Origin: Alcaligenaceae bacterium
GTDB lineage: Bacteria > Pseudomonadota > Gammaproteobacteria > Burkholderiales > Burkholderiaceae_B
DNA: 38,993 bases
NCBI GenBank assembly: GCA_947379755.1
Contig: CANCOC010000029.1
Span: 1 to 38,993 of the forward strand
Reading direction: 5' to 3'
Part shown: positions 15,919 through 22,895 of the stretch, one piece after another
Numbering within the stretch: position 1 is the stretch's first letter
Layout of the letters: every line of letters begins with the position of its first letter
The notes under the pieces: model-generated
Databases searched by the model: none
What the model saw: the letters and a program-made list of their open reading frames with translations, nothing else
Told to the model about the DNA's origin: nothing
Program-made: the position numbers and the translations under genes

Positions 15919-17019
15919 TTAAATAACAGTGCTCATATAAGCTTTTTGAAAATGATGAATTCTCTGTTCCAGTATGTTGCCTAGAATGAATTCGTGTGAT
16001 GCATTATTAAGACCCTTCTGAACTTTTTCACAAATATCTAAATCTTCATTAAAAACTGACAGCGTAAATTCATGAGAGTCAGCATATATTTTTTCAATAT
16101 ATTTTTGTCCGACTGGTGTTTGGTCTGAAAACTTAACAGTTGCCGTTCGCGAGTGAACACTCGTCGATTTTTCATCGACTGGTTTAAAAATTTGAATGTG
16201 AAAGCTGTAGCCTAAAAATGAAGTGATTGTTAGATTTGGAAAAATATGATGGTGTGTGTAATAGTCAAACATAAATGGCCAGGTGCCGATTTTTTTTTGT
16301 ATTTTTATATTGAATTTTTTTAACCACTCCGCATCTGCAGAGTGGTTCATTGATGAGTGCAAAGGATTGGCGAAGATATTCACGGGATCACTGGAACGTT
16401 TACCCATACCCTCGGCAACTAGAAAAGTTTTTTGATGAACAGAGGGAACATGATAGCCTTCGAGAGCATTTTCAATCACTACTTTCCAGTTGGCTGGAAC
16501 TGTTTGTGTAAACTCATTGCATGGCTGGTCTATTCCTTGTGAAATCTGAACCATAAAATCATATTCTTTGTCTAAATACTCTTTGAGTGTTGGGGCTGAG
16601 AGATTCAGGCTGACAAAAATGAAATCACCTGCGGCCTCACATAACACCTCGTTTAATTTAAAATTTTCTGGCGCGCTTACGACTTCAGGAAAGTTTTCTT
16701 TTGCTGGTATCCCCATAGGAATACCAGACAGGTTGTAAGACCAACCGTGATAGGGACACCTGATAAAACCAGCGTTCTTTCCTTCGTTGCAGAGCAACGA
16801 TCCACGATGTGAGCAGCTATTCAGAAAGGCCCTGGGGTGATGCTCTTCATCTAGCTGGATGATGACATCCTTGTTGCCAATCCTGATGCCGTAATGAGAC
16901 CTGCCAGCAATATCCTGGCGTAAACAAGCAAAAATCCATAACCCACTAAAGATGCTGGATAGCTCAGTTTGATACTGCAGGGCTGATCGATAATATTCAG
17001 GTTTTAACAATGCATGCAT
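15919..17019 (-). CDS. Rieske non-haem iron oxygenase, alpha subunit
   Basis: 366 residues. The N-terminal Rieske [2Fe-2S] domain has CSH (Cys69, His71) and CPYH (Cys88, His91), the spacing of ring-hydroxylating oxygenase alpha subunits. The catalytic domain has NALEGYHVPSVH with iron ligands His190 and His195 and an acidic third ligand in NEDLDICEKVQKG (Asp326 or 328). All metal ligands are present, so it should be active. The family hydroxylates or N/O-dealkylates aromatic, quaternary-amine and other small substrates, using a separate reductase. No reductase or ferredoxin gene is in the window. Its place between an acyltransferase and a methyltransferase in a glycan cluster suggests it acts on the sugar or its acyl chain; this is inference. 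Confidence 0.88.
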   Translation of the reverse strand: MHALLKPEYYRSALQYQTELSSIFSGLWIFACLRQDIAGRSHYGIRIGNKDVIIQLDEEHHPRAFLNSCSHRGSLLCNEGKNAGFIRCPYHGWSYNLSGIPMGIPAKENFPEVVSAPENFKLNEVLCEAAGDFIFVSLNLSAPTLKEYLDKEYDFMVQISQGIDQPCNEFTQTVPANWKVVIENALEGYHVPSVHQKTFLVAEGMGKRSSDPVNIFANPLHSSMNHSADAEWLKKFNIKIQKKIGTWPFMFDYYTHHHIFPNLTITSFLGYSFHIQIFKPVDEKSTSVHSRTATVKFSDQTPVGQKYIEKIYADSHEFTLSVFNEDLDICEKVQKGLNNASHEFILGNILEQRIHHFQKAYMSTVI

Positions 17020-17091
17020 GACGTAGATGTTGAATAAGCTTGTTGGCTACAGGGGGGGTCAAATGGGCTCGCTAGTACCATTCAATTCAAC

Positions 17092-17742
17092 TCATCTGAA
17101 CTGAAATTTTTTTGCTGGATTTCCCATGATGGTGATGCCAGGCGGGATTTTTCCAATAACAACGCTTCCAGGGCCGACCGTTACACCATCGCCAATTCTG
17201 GCTTTTGAAGTCACAACGGAGTTTGGATGAATGGTGACAAAATCCCCGATCACAGCACCACCTGCAATCGTGCAATGGCCATTGATTTGGCACCATGACC
17301 CTATCTTTACATCATGACCGATGATCGTATATTCCTGTATGTGGGTGAATGCTCCGATTTGAACATCAACGGAAATGCCAACGCTTGGGCCAATGATCGA
17401 ACCGTGGCTGAGTGAGACATATTTTGAGATGTTGGCGCGAGGATGAGCGACCGTTGCAAAATCAACATGGTGGACATTGCGTAGCGTTGCTGTGTATTCA
17501 AATCTCGCTTTGGGATCACCTACTGCAGCAATAAAAACTTCGTCAGGTTGGGGCTGGTAAGTAAATGGACAACCAATAATTTGGGCAACTCTCCCAAATC
17601 CATCAAGGGCATTTTTTTGTGTGTCAAGAAATCCCTTGATATTGAACAGAGGATTGTCATCCTCAATGTACGTTAATACTTCCCTTCCAAAGCCTCTGGC
17701 ACCAACGATCAGGCAATCTTTTTTAACGGAAGCGTTTGTCAT
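17092..17742 (-). CDS. NeuD/PglD-type sugar N-acyltransferase
   Basis: 216 residues from ATG 17742, one base after the TGA of the upstream dehydrogenase; a TTG at 17751 would add three and overlap that gene. An N-terminal Rossmann-like domain begins CLIVGARGFGREVLTYI and binds the nucleotide sugar. A left-handed beta-helix of hexapeptide repeats follows (about 95-205), with the catalytic-type His in GAFTHIQEYTIIGHDVKIG and the closing IPPGITIMGNPAKK. PglD and NeuD relatives acylate the amine of UDP/dTDP-aminosugars or O-acetylate sialic acid. Given the ACP and KAS genes upstream, the donor is likely an acyl-ACP made by this cluster rather than acetyl-CoA, as proposed for VioB-type enzymes. 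Donor and acceptor are inferred. Confidence 0.85.
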   Translation of the reverse strand: MTNASVKKDCLIVGARGFGREVLTYIEDDNPLFNIKGFLDTQKNALDGFGRVAQIIGCPFTYQPQPDEVFIAAVGDPKARFEYTATLRNVHHVDFATVAHPRANISKYVSLSHGSIIGPSVGISVDVQIGAFTHIQEYTIIGHDVKIGSWCQINGHCTIAGGAVIGDFVTIHPNSVVTSKARIGDGVTVGPGSVVIGKIPPGITIMGNPAKKFQFR

Positions 17743-17743
17743 G

Positions 17744-18508
17744 TCATCCAATGGTCAGCCCACCATCCATGACTAACGTCGTTCCTGTGACCCATCTGCT
17801 GGCATCAGACAAAAAATAAATGCTTGCATTGGCGATGTCATCAGGATGTCCAAATCCGAGTGGGTAGTTCGCTTGCTGAGTTGAGAGTGAGTCATGACCA
17901 ATAAGATTTTTAGTGGCTTCTAATAACGGGGTCTGAACAAGCGCTGGCGATAAACAATTTGCACGAATTTTATGTTTAACAACTTCTAATGCCAGGCAGC
18001 GCATCGCTGCAATCAAGCCAGCTTTACTTGCGGAATACATTCCTACGCCTGAAACTCCGATATGGGCAGCAATCGAAGAAATAAAAAGAATGGAGCCATT
18101 TTTGTGAATCAAACTTTTTGAAAGTAAAGACTGAGTCAGTAAGAGTGGCGCTTCCAGATTAATACTGTTTACTTCTCGAATATGTTTGAGTGTAATTTGC
18201 CGGATGGGCGCAAGCCTTGAAATACCTGCCGCATGTACCAATCCATTGATTGGTACATTGAGTTTTTTTTGTATGATCTGAGAACTTTCAGAGTCAACTA
18301 AATCGGCACTGATCACTGAGTGTGCTTTGTCCGATATTGCAAGCAAGTTTGTTAGTAAATTATTCAGCCGCTCACTATTTCTGCCTACGCCGATAATTTC
18401 TGCTCCCATTCTTGCCGCGCCAATCGCTATGGCAGAACCAATCCCGGATGATGCCCCGGTTACAAGAATTCGTTTGCCTGCGAGAGAGAACGGATTTTCA
18501 CTTATCAT
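17744..18508 (-). CDS. Short-chain dehydrogenase, probable 3-oxoacyl-ACP reductase
   Basis: 254 residues, classical SDR. The cofactor motif TGASSGIG is at 17-24, HAAG at 92-95, and the catalytic Ser145, Tyr158 and Lys162 sit in SSIAAHIG...YSASKAG. The C-terminus ends TGTTLVMDGGLTIG, as in FabG. An Arg in GVGRNSERL after the second strand suggests NADPH. In this cluster, next to KAS III and an ACP, the simplest role is reduction of the 3-oxoacyl-ACP to 3-hydroxyacyl-ACP, as for VioR of Pseudomonas syringae. It could instead reduce a keto-sugar. The gap to the KAS III gene is 34 bases and no strong ribosome site is seen. Confidence 0.85.
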   Translation of the reverse strand: MISENPFSLAGKRILVTGASSGIGSAIAIGAARMGAEIIGVGRNSERLNNLLTNLLAISDKAHSVISADLVDSESSQIIQKKLNVPINGLVHAAGISRLAPIRQITLKHIREVNSINLEAPLLLTQSLLSKSLIHKNGSILFISSIAAHIGVSGVGMYSASKAGLIAAMRCLALEVVKHKIRANCLSPALVQTPLLEATKNLIGHDSLSTQQANYPLGFGHPDDIANASIYFLSDASRWVTGTTLVMDGGLTIG

Positions 18509-18542
18509 ATTTTAGTTATTTGATATTTAAAGCAGAAGGATG

Positions 18543-19586
18543 TCAGTTATTAGAGATAATTAACTCAGGAAACACGGCTTGTTCAATATCCAGAATACAA
18601 GTTCCCCAAGATAAGCCGATGCCAAACGCACATAAGAGTAATTTTTTGTTTTGACCGACGAGCTGTTCACGAATTTTTACAGTCAGGGTGATCGGCACTG
18701 AAGCCCCACTACAATTGCCGAGCTCATAGAGGCATGATGGAACCTGATCAGGCATGAGCTGAAGCTTTTTCCTGATGGTTTCATTGATCATCCTATTTGC
18801 CTGATGAAATAAAAAGTAATCAATTTCATCTTTTTCTACATTTGCATACTCAAGTGAGCGTAGAACGGCAGGTGGTATTTGTTTGGTAGAAAAATTTAAA
18901 ACAGATAATCCATCCATCACAAGATCATCTGCAAAAATCAGATCACCTTTCTCATCTTTTTTAGGTATGTGGTGATGAAAATCATAAGGTTCCCGGTGGC
19001 CACCAACGGGCAAAATAATTGCTTGATAACCACTCCCGTCACTGTTCAAATCAAAATACATAGGCGGAGCATTTGTATCAAACTCTAATGCTGTAGCTGT
19101 ACCCGCATCAGAAAAAATTGGCCCGTTTACCGTCGCAGATTTGTCGCCTACCAGGAGCAATGCCTTTTTAATACCCCCAGAGGCAATCATGCTCGCGAGG
19201 AGATGCAATCCAAATGTATATCCGGAACATCCCAAATTCACGTCAAAAGCGATGGTCGTGGTCTTTAGTTTTAGGCGATCTTGCAAAATAATCGCTGTCG
19301 ATGGAGTTAAATAATCAGGCGATTGTGTGACAACAATCAGTGCATCAATATCTGATTTATCCCAGCTAAGCGCATGGATCAACTGTTCTGATGCTTCAAA
19401 TGCCAGATCAGAAAAACACTGCCATTCAGAACACACGCGGCGTGTGTTGATGCCGATATTTCTGACCAATCGCTCTCGTTCGGAGCGTCGTTGTGGCGGG
19501 CAATCTTCAAGATTAGATATAACCCTGCTAGGAACGCAGGATGCCATCCCTGCAAAACGTACTTGATGAATCGTTGATTGGGCCAT
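18543..19586 (-). CDS. FabH-like 3-oxoacyl-ACP synthase III
   Basis: 347 residues, thiolase fold. The KAS III triad is complete: Cys120 in NLGCSGYTFGL, His261 in FHQANRMI and Asn291 in ELGNCSGASVPITL. The enzyme joins an acyl-CoA starter to malonyl-ACP. Sequences around it are diverged from housekeeping FabH: the N-terminus has VPSRVISNLEDC in place of the usual strictly FabH-like opening, and an acidic/His-rich loop lies at about 197-220. It is nine bases from the dedicated ACP gene. I infer it makes acetoacetyl-ACP or a near relative for the sugar acyl group, like VioS. It is not likely to be the essential fabH of the cell, which sits in a plsX-fabHDG cluster in this order. Confidence 0.88.
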   Translation of the reverse strand: MAQSTIHQVRFAGMASCVPSRVISNLEDCPPQRRSERERLVRNIGINTRRVCSEWQCFSDLAFEASEQLIHALSWDKSDIDALIVVTQSPDYLTPSTAIILQDRLKLKTTTIAFDVNLGCSGYTFGLHLLASMIASGGIKKALLLVGDKSATVNGPIFSDAGTATALEFDTNAPPMYFDLNSDGSGYQAIILPVGGHREPYDFHHHIPKKDEKGDLIFADDLVMDGLSVLNFSTKQIPPAVLRSLEYANVEKDEIDYFLFHQANRMINETIRKKLQLMPDQVPSCLYELGNCSGASVPITLTVKIREQLVGQNKKLLLCAFGIGLSWGTCILDIEQAVFPELIISNN

Positions 19587-19595
19587 TTTATTGAA

Positions 19596-19820
19596 TCACC
19601 CAACAAGTAAAAATAAATCTTCTACTGTTTTACATTGAATTAAATCTTCACCACTGATAGGTTTTCCATATTCAATATCAAACATGACGGTAACGGCAAG
19701 CGCAGCAAGAGAATCCCAATCTGCCAAGCTCGCCAATACAGTTTGCATATCTACCGGTGTTGGCTCTTCAAAATCAACCGCTGCAATAAAGTTTTCAATA
19801 AATGCTTGTGCATGAGTCAT
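19596..19820 (-). CDS. Acyl carrier protein, cluster-dedicated
   Basis: 74 residues. The phosphopantetheine attachment site is Ser37 in DWDSLAALAV, matching the DSL signature. The rest gives the usual four acidic helices ending KTVEDLFLLV. A GGAA ribosome site precedes the ATG. It carries the growing acyl chain for the adjacent KAS III and dehydrogenase and probably donates it to the NeuD-like transferase. A good sigma-70-like promoter lies 83-111 bases upstream, so this gene may start a second transcript of the island. Confidence 0.9.
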   Translation of the reverse strand: MTHAQAFIENFIAAVDFEEPTPVDMQTVLASLADWDSLAALAVTVMFDIEYGKPISGEDLIQCKTVEDLFLLVG

Positions 19821-19902
19821 TTTGATTCCAAATTAAGCAATAAGCTCTTGTTTATGCTGTGTGAACAAGATGTAGGCACTTTCAACGTACCTAAGATTGT
19901 TT

Positions 19903-19931
19903 TTAATATTAACGAGTTCAACACATATCAA
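19903..19931 (-). promoter_or_regulatory. Candidate sigma-70 promoter for the acyl-chain genes
   Basis: On the minus strand TTGATA (19931-19926), a 17-base spacer and TATTAA (19908-19903) match the -35/-10 consensus at five and four of six bases. It lies in the 184-base gap between the GT41 and ACP genes. Transcription would begin near 19896, leaving a leader of about 75 bases. Confidence 0.5.
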
Positions 19932-19934
19932 TTA

Positions 19935-19955
19935 GAAAGTTAGCGTTCAACTTTC
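19935..19955. repeat. Inverted repeat beside the internal island promoter
   Basis: GAAAGTT (19935-19941) and AACTTTC (19949-19955) are perfect inverted copies around seven bases, immediately upstream of the -35 element at 19926-19931. A palindrome CCTATTTATAGG-like (CCTAT/ATAGG, 19959-19970) follows. Either could be an operator, or a factor-dependent stop for the glycosyltransferase transcript. No T-run is present. Confidence 0.35.
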
Positions 19956-20004
19956 CGCCCTATTTATAGGTTTAGATATTTTCTGTTTTGTATGTGATGG
20001 ATAA

Positions 20005-21630
20005 TCATTGCTGAGGCAAATGATTTTCTGCGTAAGTCAACCACATATTCCTGTAGGCCAACTCTACTTCATTCACCCTTGCCTGATGATCCATGAGCAC
20101 GCTGGTTTGCAGGGAGTGTCGACATTTTTCTCTGAGTGTATTCAACCCCTCTGGCTGATTAATCCACGATGCTGCCAATTGTTTATATTCCTCATGGCTG
20201 TGAGCGACACACTCACTGAGTCCTATTCCCAAAAGAGTATTTGCACTGGAAGAGCTCATTGCTGAATTGTTTTGATTGGAGAGGGAGACAACTGGTAGCC
20301 CCATCCACATCGCGTGTAGAGTGGTGGTGCCTCCTGAGACAGGGAATGGATCCAGTGAAAAGTCTCCAACTAGACCAAGATTCATGAATTGGTCAAAATT
20401 GAGTCGCGGGAGAACTGAAACCCTCTCCATTGGGAACTGGAATTGTTCAAGTCTTGGAATGATCGCCAGCTTTGCAGCATCTTCATCACGTTCAATTGAA
20501 ACAATGACAAGTATTGAGTTCGGATTTTCCTCAAGAATTTCACTCCATAAATGGAGCGTGCCATCAAGTATTTTTCTACTATGGTTAATCGATAACATGG
20601 TTATAAAACCATTTTTTAAATACGGACTTGGATGCAGTGTTTCGGGAATGATTGGTGGTTGGTAGGCCGCCATACACTCCAGGCGATATAAGTTTTCCGT
20701 ATAGTGTGCCTCCGCACCTGGCGGGCATGCTCCGTAGTCGGTTAACCGATAATCAATTGCACGCATTCCAAGTGTTTGCATAAAGCCGAACCAGGTCACC
20801 TGTATAGGAGCGGCCCTTCTGGCGAATACTTCAAGGCGCGATCCCTCGGTATGACCTGACAGGTCAATCAGAATATCTATTTCGAGGCTGCGTATCAGCG
20901 TAAATAATTCCTGATCGTTCAGCCTGTCAACTTGATGCCAGTGTGGCACATGCTGTTTAAGCGTTTCAGTGACGGTATCGCCTTGCATCGTCATAAACAC
21001 ATGGAGATCAAATTCTGATGGGTCATGCAATGCCAGGAAAGGCTCAATAAAATACTGGACAGAATGATTTTTGATGTCGCCTGAAACGTAACCAATTTTG
21101 AGCCGCTTATTGATATCCCAGTTGCTGATTTCGATTTTTTTTGCGGCTTTTGTAAATGGCTCCATAAAACGATCGGACCATGCTTCAAATAATTTTTTAA
21201 CTTCAAGCTGGTCGCTTGTTCGATTCGCTTTCCAGCAGGCATGATTGAGCGCGACGATTTGATTGTCAGGCTCAATTGTCAACGTTCGTTCAGCGTAGTG
21301 AATGGCTTCATCATAAAAGCCTAAATCCATATAAAACTGTGCCAAAAAAGACATATATCCAGCGTTGTCCGGGGCCGTTTTCAATGCTTGCAGCAGTATG
21401 TCGATTGCCTCCAGTTTTTTATTCTTTTTATTCAGGCAATATAAAAGACTGATTAAGGCTTCATGTTTGTGCTGACTCTGATTATCAATAATTAATCTGA
21501 GCTTTTGAATTGCAGCATCGTCCTGATTGTTCTGAATCAATTGAATGGCTTGGAGCAGTTCAAGAGAGGGACTGAACGTTGTCATGGACTGATTTTTTTG
21601 CTGGCTCCGTTTATTTTTTCTTGCTTTCAT
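20005..21630 (-). CDS. TPR-containing O-linked GlcNAc transferase/SPINDLY-like glycosyltransferase (GT41)
   Basis: 541 residues. A Lys/Gln-rich start is followed by about three to four TPR-like helical repeats (about 20-150). The catalytic GT-B part starts at RLKIGYVSGDIKNHSVQYF, contains DILIDLSGHTEGSRLEVFARR and APIQVTWFGF, and ends with LDPFPVSGGTTTLHAMWMG and PVVSL, the OGT/SPY donor-site pattern. The loop usually read as GYPGTTG is GFMQTLG here, which may reflect a different donor sugar. Bacterial GT41 proteins glycosylate flagellins and other proteins on Ser/Thr in the cytoplasm. It lies four bases after the aminotransferase gene, so the sugar and its transferase are probably made together. 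Confidence 0.88.
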   Translation of the reverse strand: MKARKNKRSQQKNQSMTTFSPSLELLQAIQLIQNNQDDAAIQKLRLIIDNQSQHKHEALISLLYCLNKKNKKLEAIDILLQALKTAPDNAGYMSFLAQFYMDLGFYDEAIHYAERTLTIEPDNQIVALNHACWKANRTSDQLEVKKLFEAWSDRFMEPFTKAAKKIEISNWDINKRLKIGYVSGDIKNHSVQYFIEPFLALHDPSEFDLHVFMTMQGDTVTETLKQHVPHWHQVDRLNDQELFTLIRSLEIDILIDLSGHTEGSRLEVFARRAAPIQVTWFGFMQTLGMRAIDYRLTDYGACPPGAEAHYTENLYRLECMAAYQPPIIPETLHPSPYLKNGFITMLSINHSRKILDGTLHLWSEILEENPNSILVIVSIERDEDAAKLAIIPRLEQFQFPMERVSVLPRLNFDQFMNLGLVGDFSLDPFPVSGGTTTLHAMWMGLPVVSLSNQNNSAMSSSSANTLLGIGLSECVAHSHEEYKQLAASWINQPEGLNTLREKCRHSLQTSVLMDHQARVNEVELAYRNMWLTYAENHLPQQ

Positions 21631-21634
21631 GGGT

Positions 21635-22744
21635 TTAATTTTTCAAGGCTGCGGCAATAGTATCCACAACAGTTATCTGATGCTGCGTTGACATTTCAAT
21701 AAAAAATGGAATGCCAAGCATCGTGTCAGCGAGTGTTTCTGAATGAGGGGTCGGTGCGTGCTGCACAATGCCTGCAAGATCTGCATGATCTTGTACAAGT
21801 GGTTGATACCACCTGCGTGTACCGATGTTGTTTGCCGCGCAGTGATGCTCCACTTGTGAGCGTTGCGTGTTGGTTTGAAAGACGATGGGAAAAATTGAGG
21901 GAGCGTACAAGCCCGTGTTCTGTTGAAAACGGATATGCTCGCCACATGACGTCGTCAGCTTTTCGATATAACTGTGATAAAGCGATAATCGCCTTTGTGA
22001 CGTTGCATCGATTTGGTCCAGACTGGCATTGCCAATTGCCGCATGGTATTCAGAGAGTTTTGCATTGGTTGAATCGTACTGACCGTTCAATCCTATGCCA
22101 AAGTTTGTCAGTTTCTTTAAATCCTCTGCCAGGCCCTCGTTTTCTGTCAGTATCAAGCCACCCTCGGCCGAACTAAAGGACTTGGTTGCATGCATGCTGA
22201 TTACGGCGGGTATTTCAGCCGAGGTGCCTTGTGCACCAAATCCTGATGCTGCATCGACAATGACCGGGATTTGATGTGATTTTTTCCAATGTTCCCAGGT
22301 CGTCATATCAACAGGCATTCCAAAAATTGCAACGGGTATGATTGCAGCAATTTCGGATAGATCGGTATGGGCGCCAAGTGACTGGGGCGTTAACAGCCAA
22401 GATAATGGATCAACATCTGCCACGACTGGAATATGCCCACATCTTTTGATGGCAGAGGCTGTTGCAATAAACGTAAACGCAGGAATCAGTATTTTAGAGT
22501 TTGGCTTTAATTTTAAAGAGGCAATCAATAACTCTAGTCCAAGTGTCGCGCTACTTGTCGTCACGACATGGGCTTGCCGGCCCGTACTCTGTGCGTGCCT
22601 GCTCGCAATCCTGTCACATAAAAGTTGATTCAATGGACCAAAATTTGTATACCAGGCTGAGTCATCAATCCTGGTTAAATACGGGAATAATTGCGTAGCG
22701 GTCGGGAGTTGCGGCTTCAGAAGGGGGATGAAGGATTCATTCAT
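21635..22744 (-). CDS. DegT/DnrJ/EryC1-family sugar aminotransferase
   Basis: 369 residues of the PLP-dependent sugar aminotransferase family. PLP contacts are visible: TSSATLGLELL for the phosphate, Asp164 in VIVDAASGFGA, and the Schiff-base Lys188 in SMHATKSFSSAEGG. The family transaminates 3- or 4-keto dTDP/UDP sugars; VioA, which makes dTDP-viosamine from the 4-keto-6-deoxyglucose intermediate, is one such enzyme. The substrate cannot be read from the sequence. It is the first gene of the island, with an AAGGA about 14 bases before the ATG and an 8-bp inverted repeat further upstream. The dTDP-sugar precursor must come from genes elsewhere, such as rmlA and rmlB. Confidence 0.88.
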   Translation of the reverse strand: MNESFIPLLKPQLPTATQLFPYLTRIDDSAWYTNFGPLNQLLCDRIASRHAQSTGRQAHVVTTSSATLGLELLIASLKLKPNSKILIPAFTFIATASAIKRCGHIPVVADVDPLSWLLTPQSLGAHTDLSEIAAIIPVAIFGMPVDMTTWEHWKKSHQIPVIVDAASGFGAQGTSAEIPAVISMHATKSFSSAEGGLILTENEGLAEDLKKLTNFGIGLNGQYDSTNAKLSEYHAAIGNASLDQIDATSQRRLSLYHSYIEKLTTSCGEHIRFQQNTGLYAPSIFPIVFQTNTQRSQVEHHCAANNIGTRRWYQPLVQDHADLAGIVQHAPTPHSETLADTMLGIPFFIEMSTQHQITVVDTIAAALKN

Positions 22745-22771
22745 GCCGCTTTATAAAATCCTTGATTGGCT

Positions 22772-22795
22772 GAATATTTCTAGAAGTAAATATTC
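22772..22795. repeat. Inverted repeat upstream of the island's first gene
   Basis: GAATATTT (22772-22779) and AAATATTC (22788-22795) are perfect 8-bp inverted copies with an eight-base spacer, 28 bases before the aminotransferase ATG. The size and symmetry fit an operator for a dimeric regulator over the likely promoter. It is the only such element in the 151-base gap besides the hairpin at 22845-22860. Confidence 0.4.
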
Positions 22796-22844
22796 CTAAG
22801 CTTCCAATTCTAGGGATTTGTTGCGATTGCAAAGCATCAATGAA

Positions 22845-22860
22845 CGCTCAAATATGAGCG
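22845..22860 (-). terminator. Hairpin after the ribosomal oxygenase gene
   Basis: CGCTCA/TGAGCG with a four-base loop, 35 bases beyond the stop of the minus-strand oxygenase gene. No T-run follows. It could end that transcript before the island, but it is a weak candidate. Confidence 0.3.
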
Positions 22861-22895
22861 CTTATTGACAATTTGGCAGCGTTGGCGGGTCTCTC

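Larger units (their letters stand above)
14719..22744 (-). other. AT-rich glycan/protein-glycosylation island (eight genes)
   Basis: Eight genes, all on the minus strand, with visibly lower GC and more A/T-ending codons than the urease and mutS genes on each side. In transcription order: sugar aminotransferase, GT41 glycosyltransferase, acyl carrier protein, KAS III, short-chain dehydrogenase, NeuD-type acyltransferase, Rieske oxygenase, FkbM methyltransferase. Gaps are 4-72 bases except 184 bases before the acyl carrier protein, where a second promoter is likely. There is no polymerase, flippase, ABC exporter or sugar-nucleotide synthase, which points to cytoplasmic protein glycosylation rather than a surface polysaccharide. 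No integrase or flanking repeat was seen, so the mode of arrival is unknown. Confidence 0.75.
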
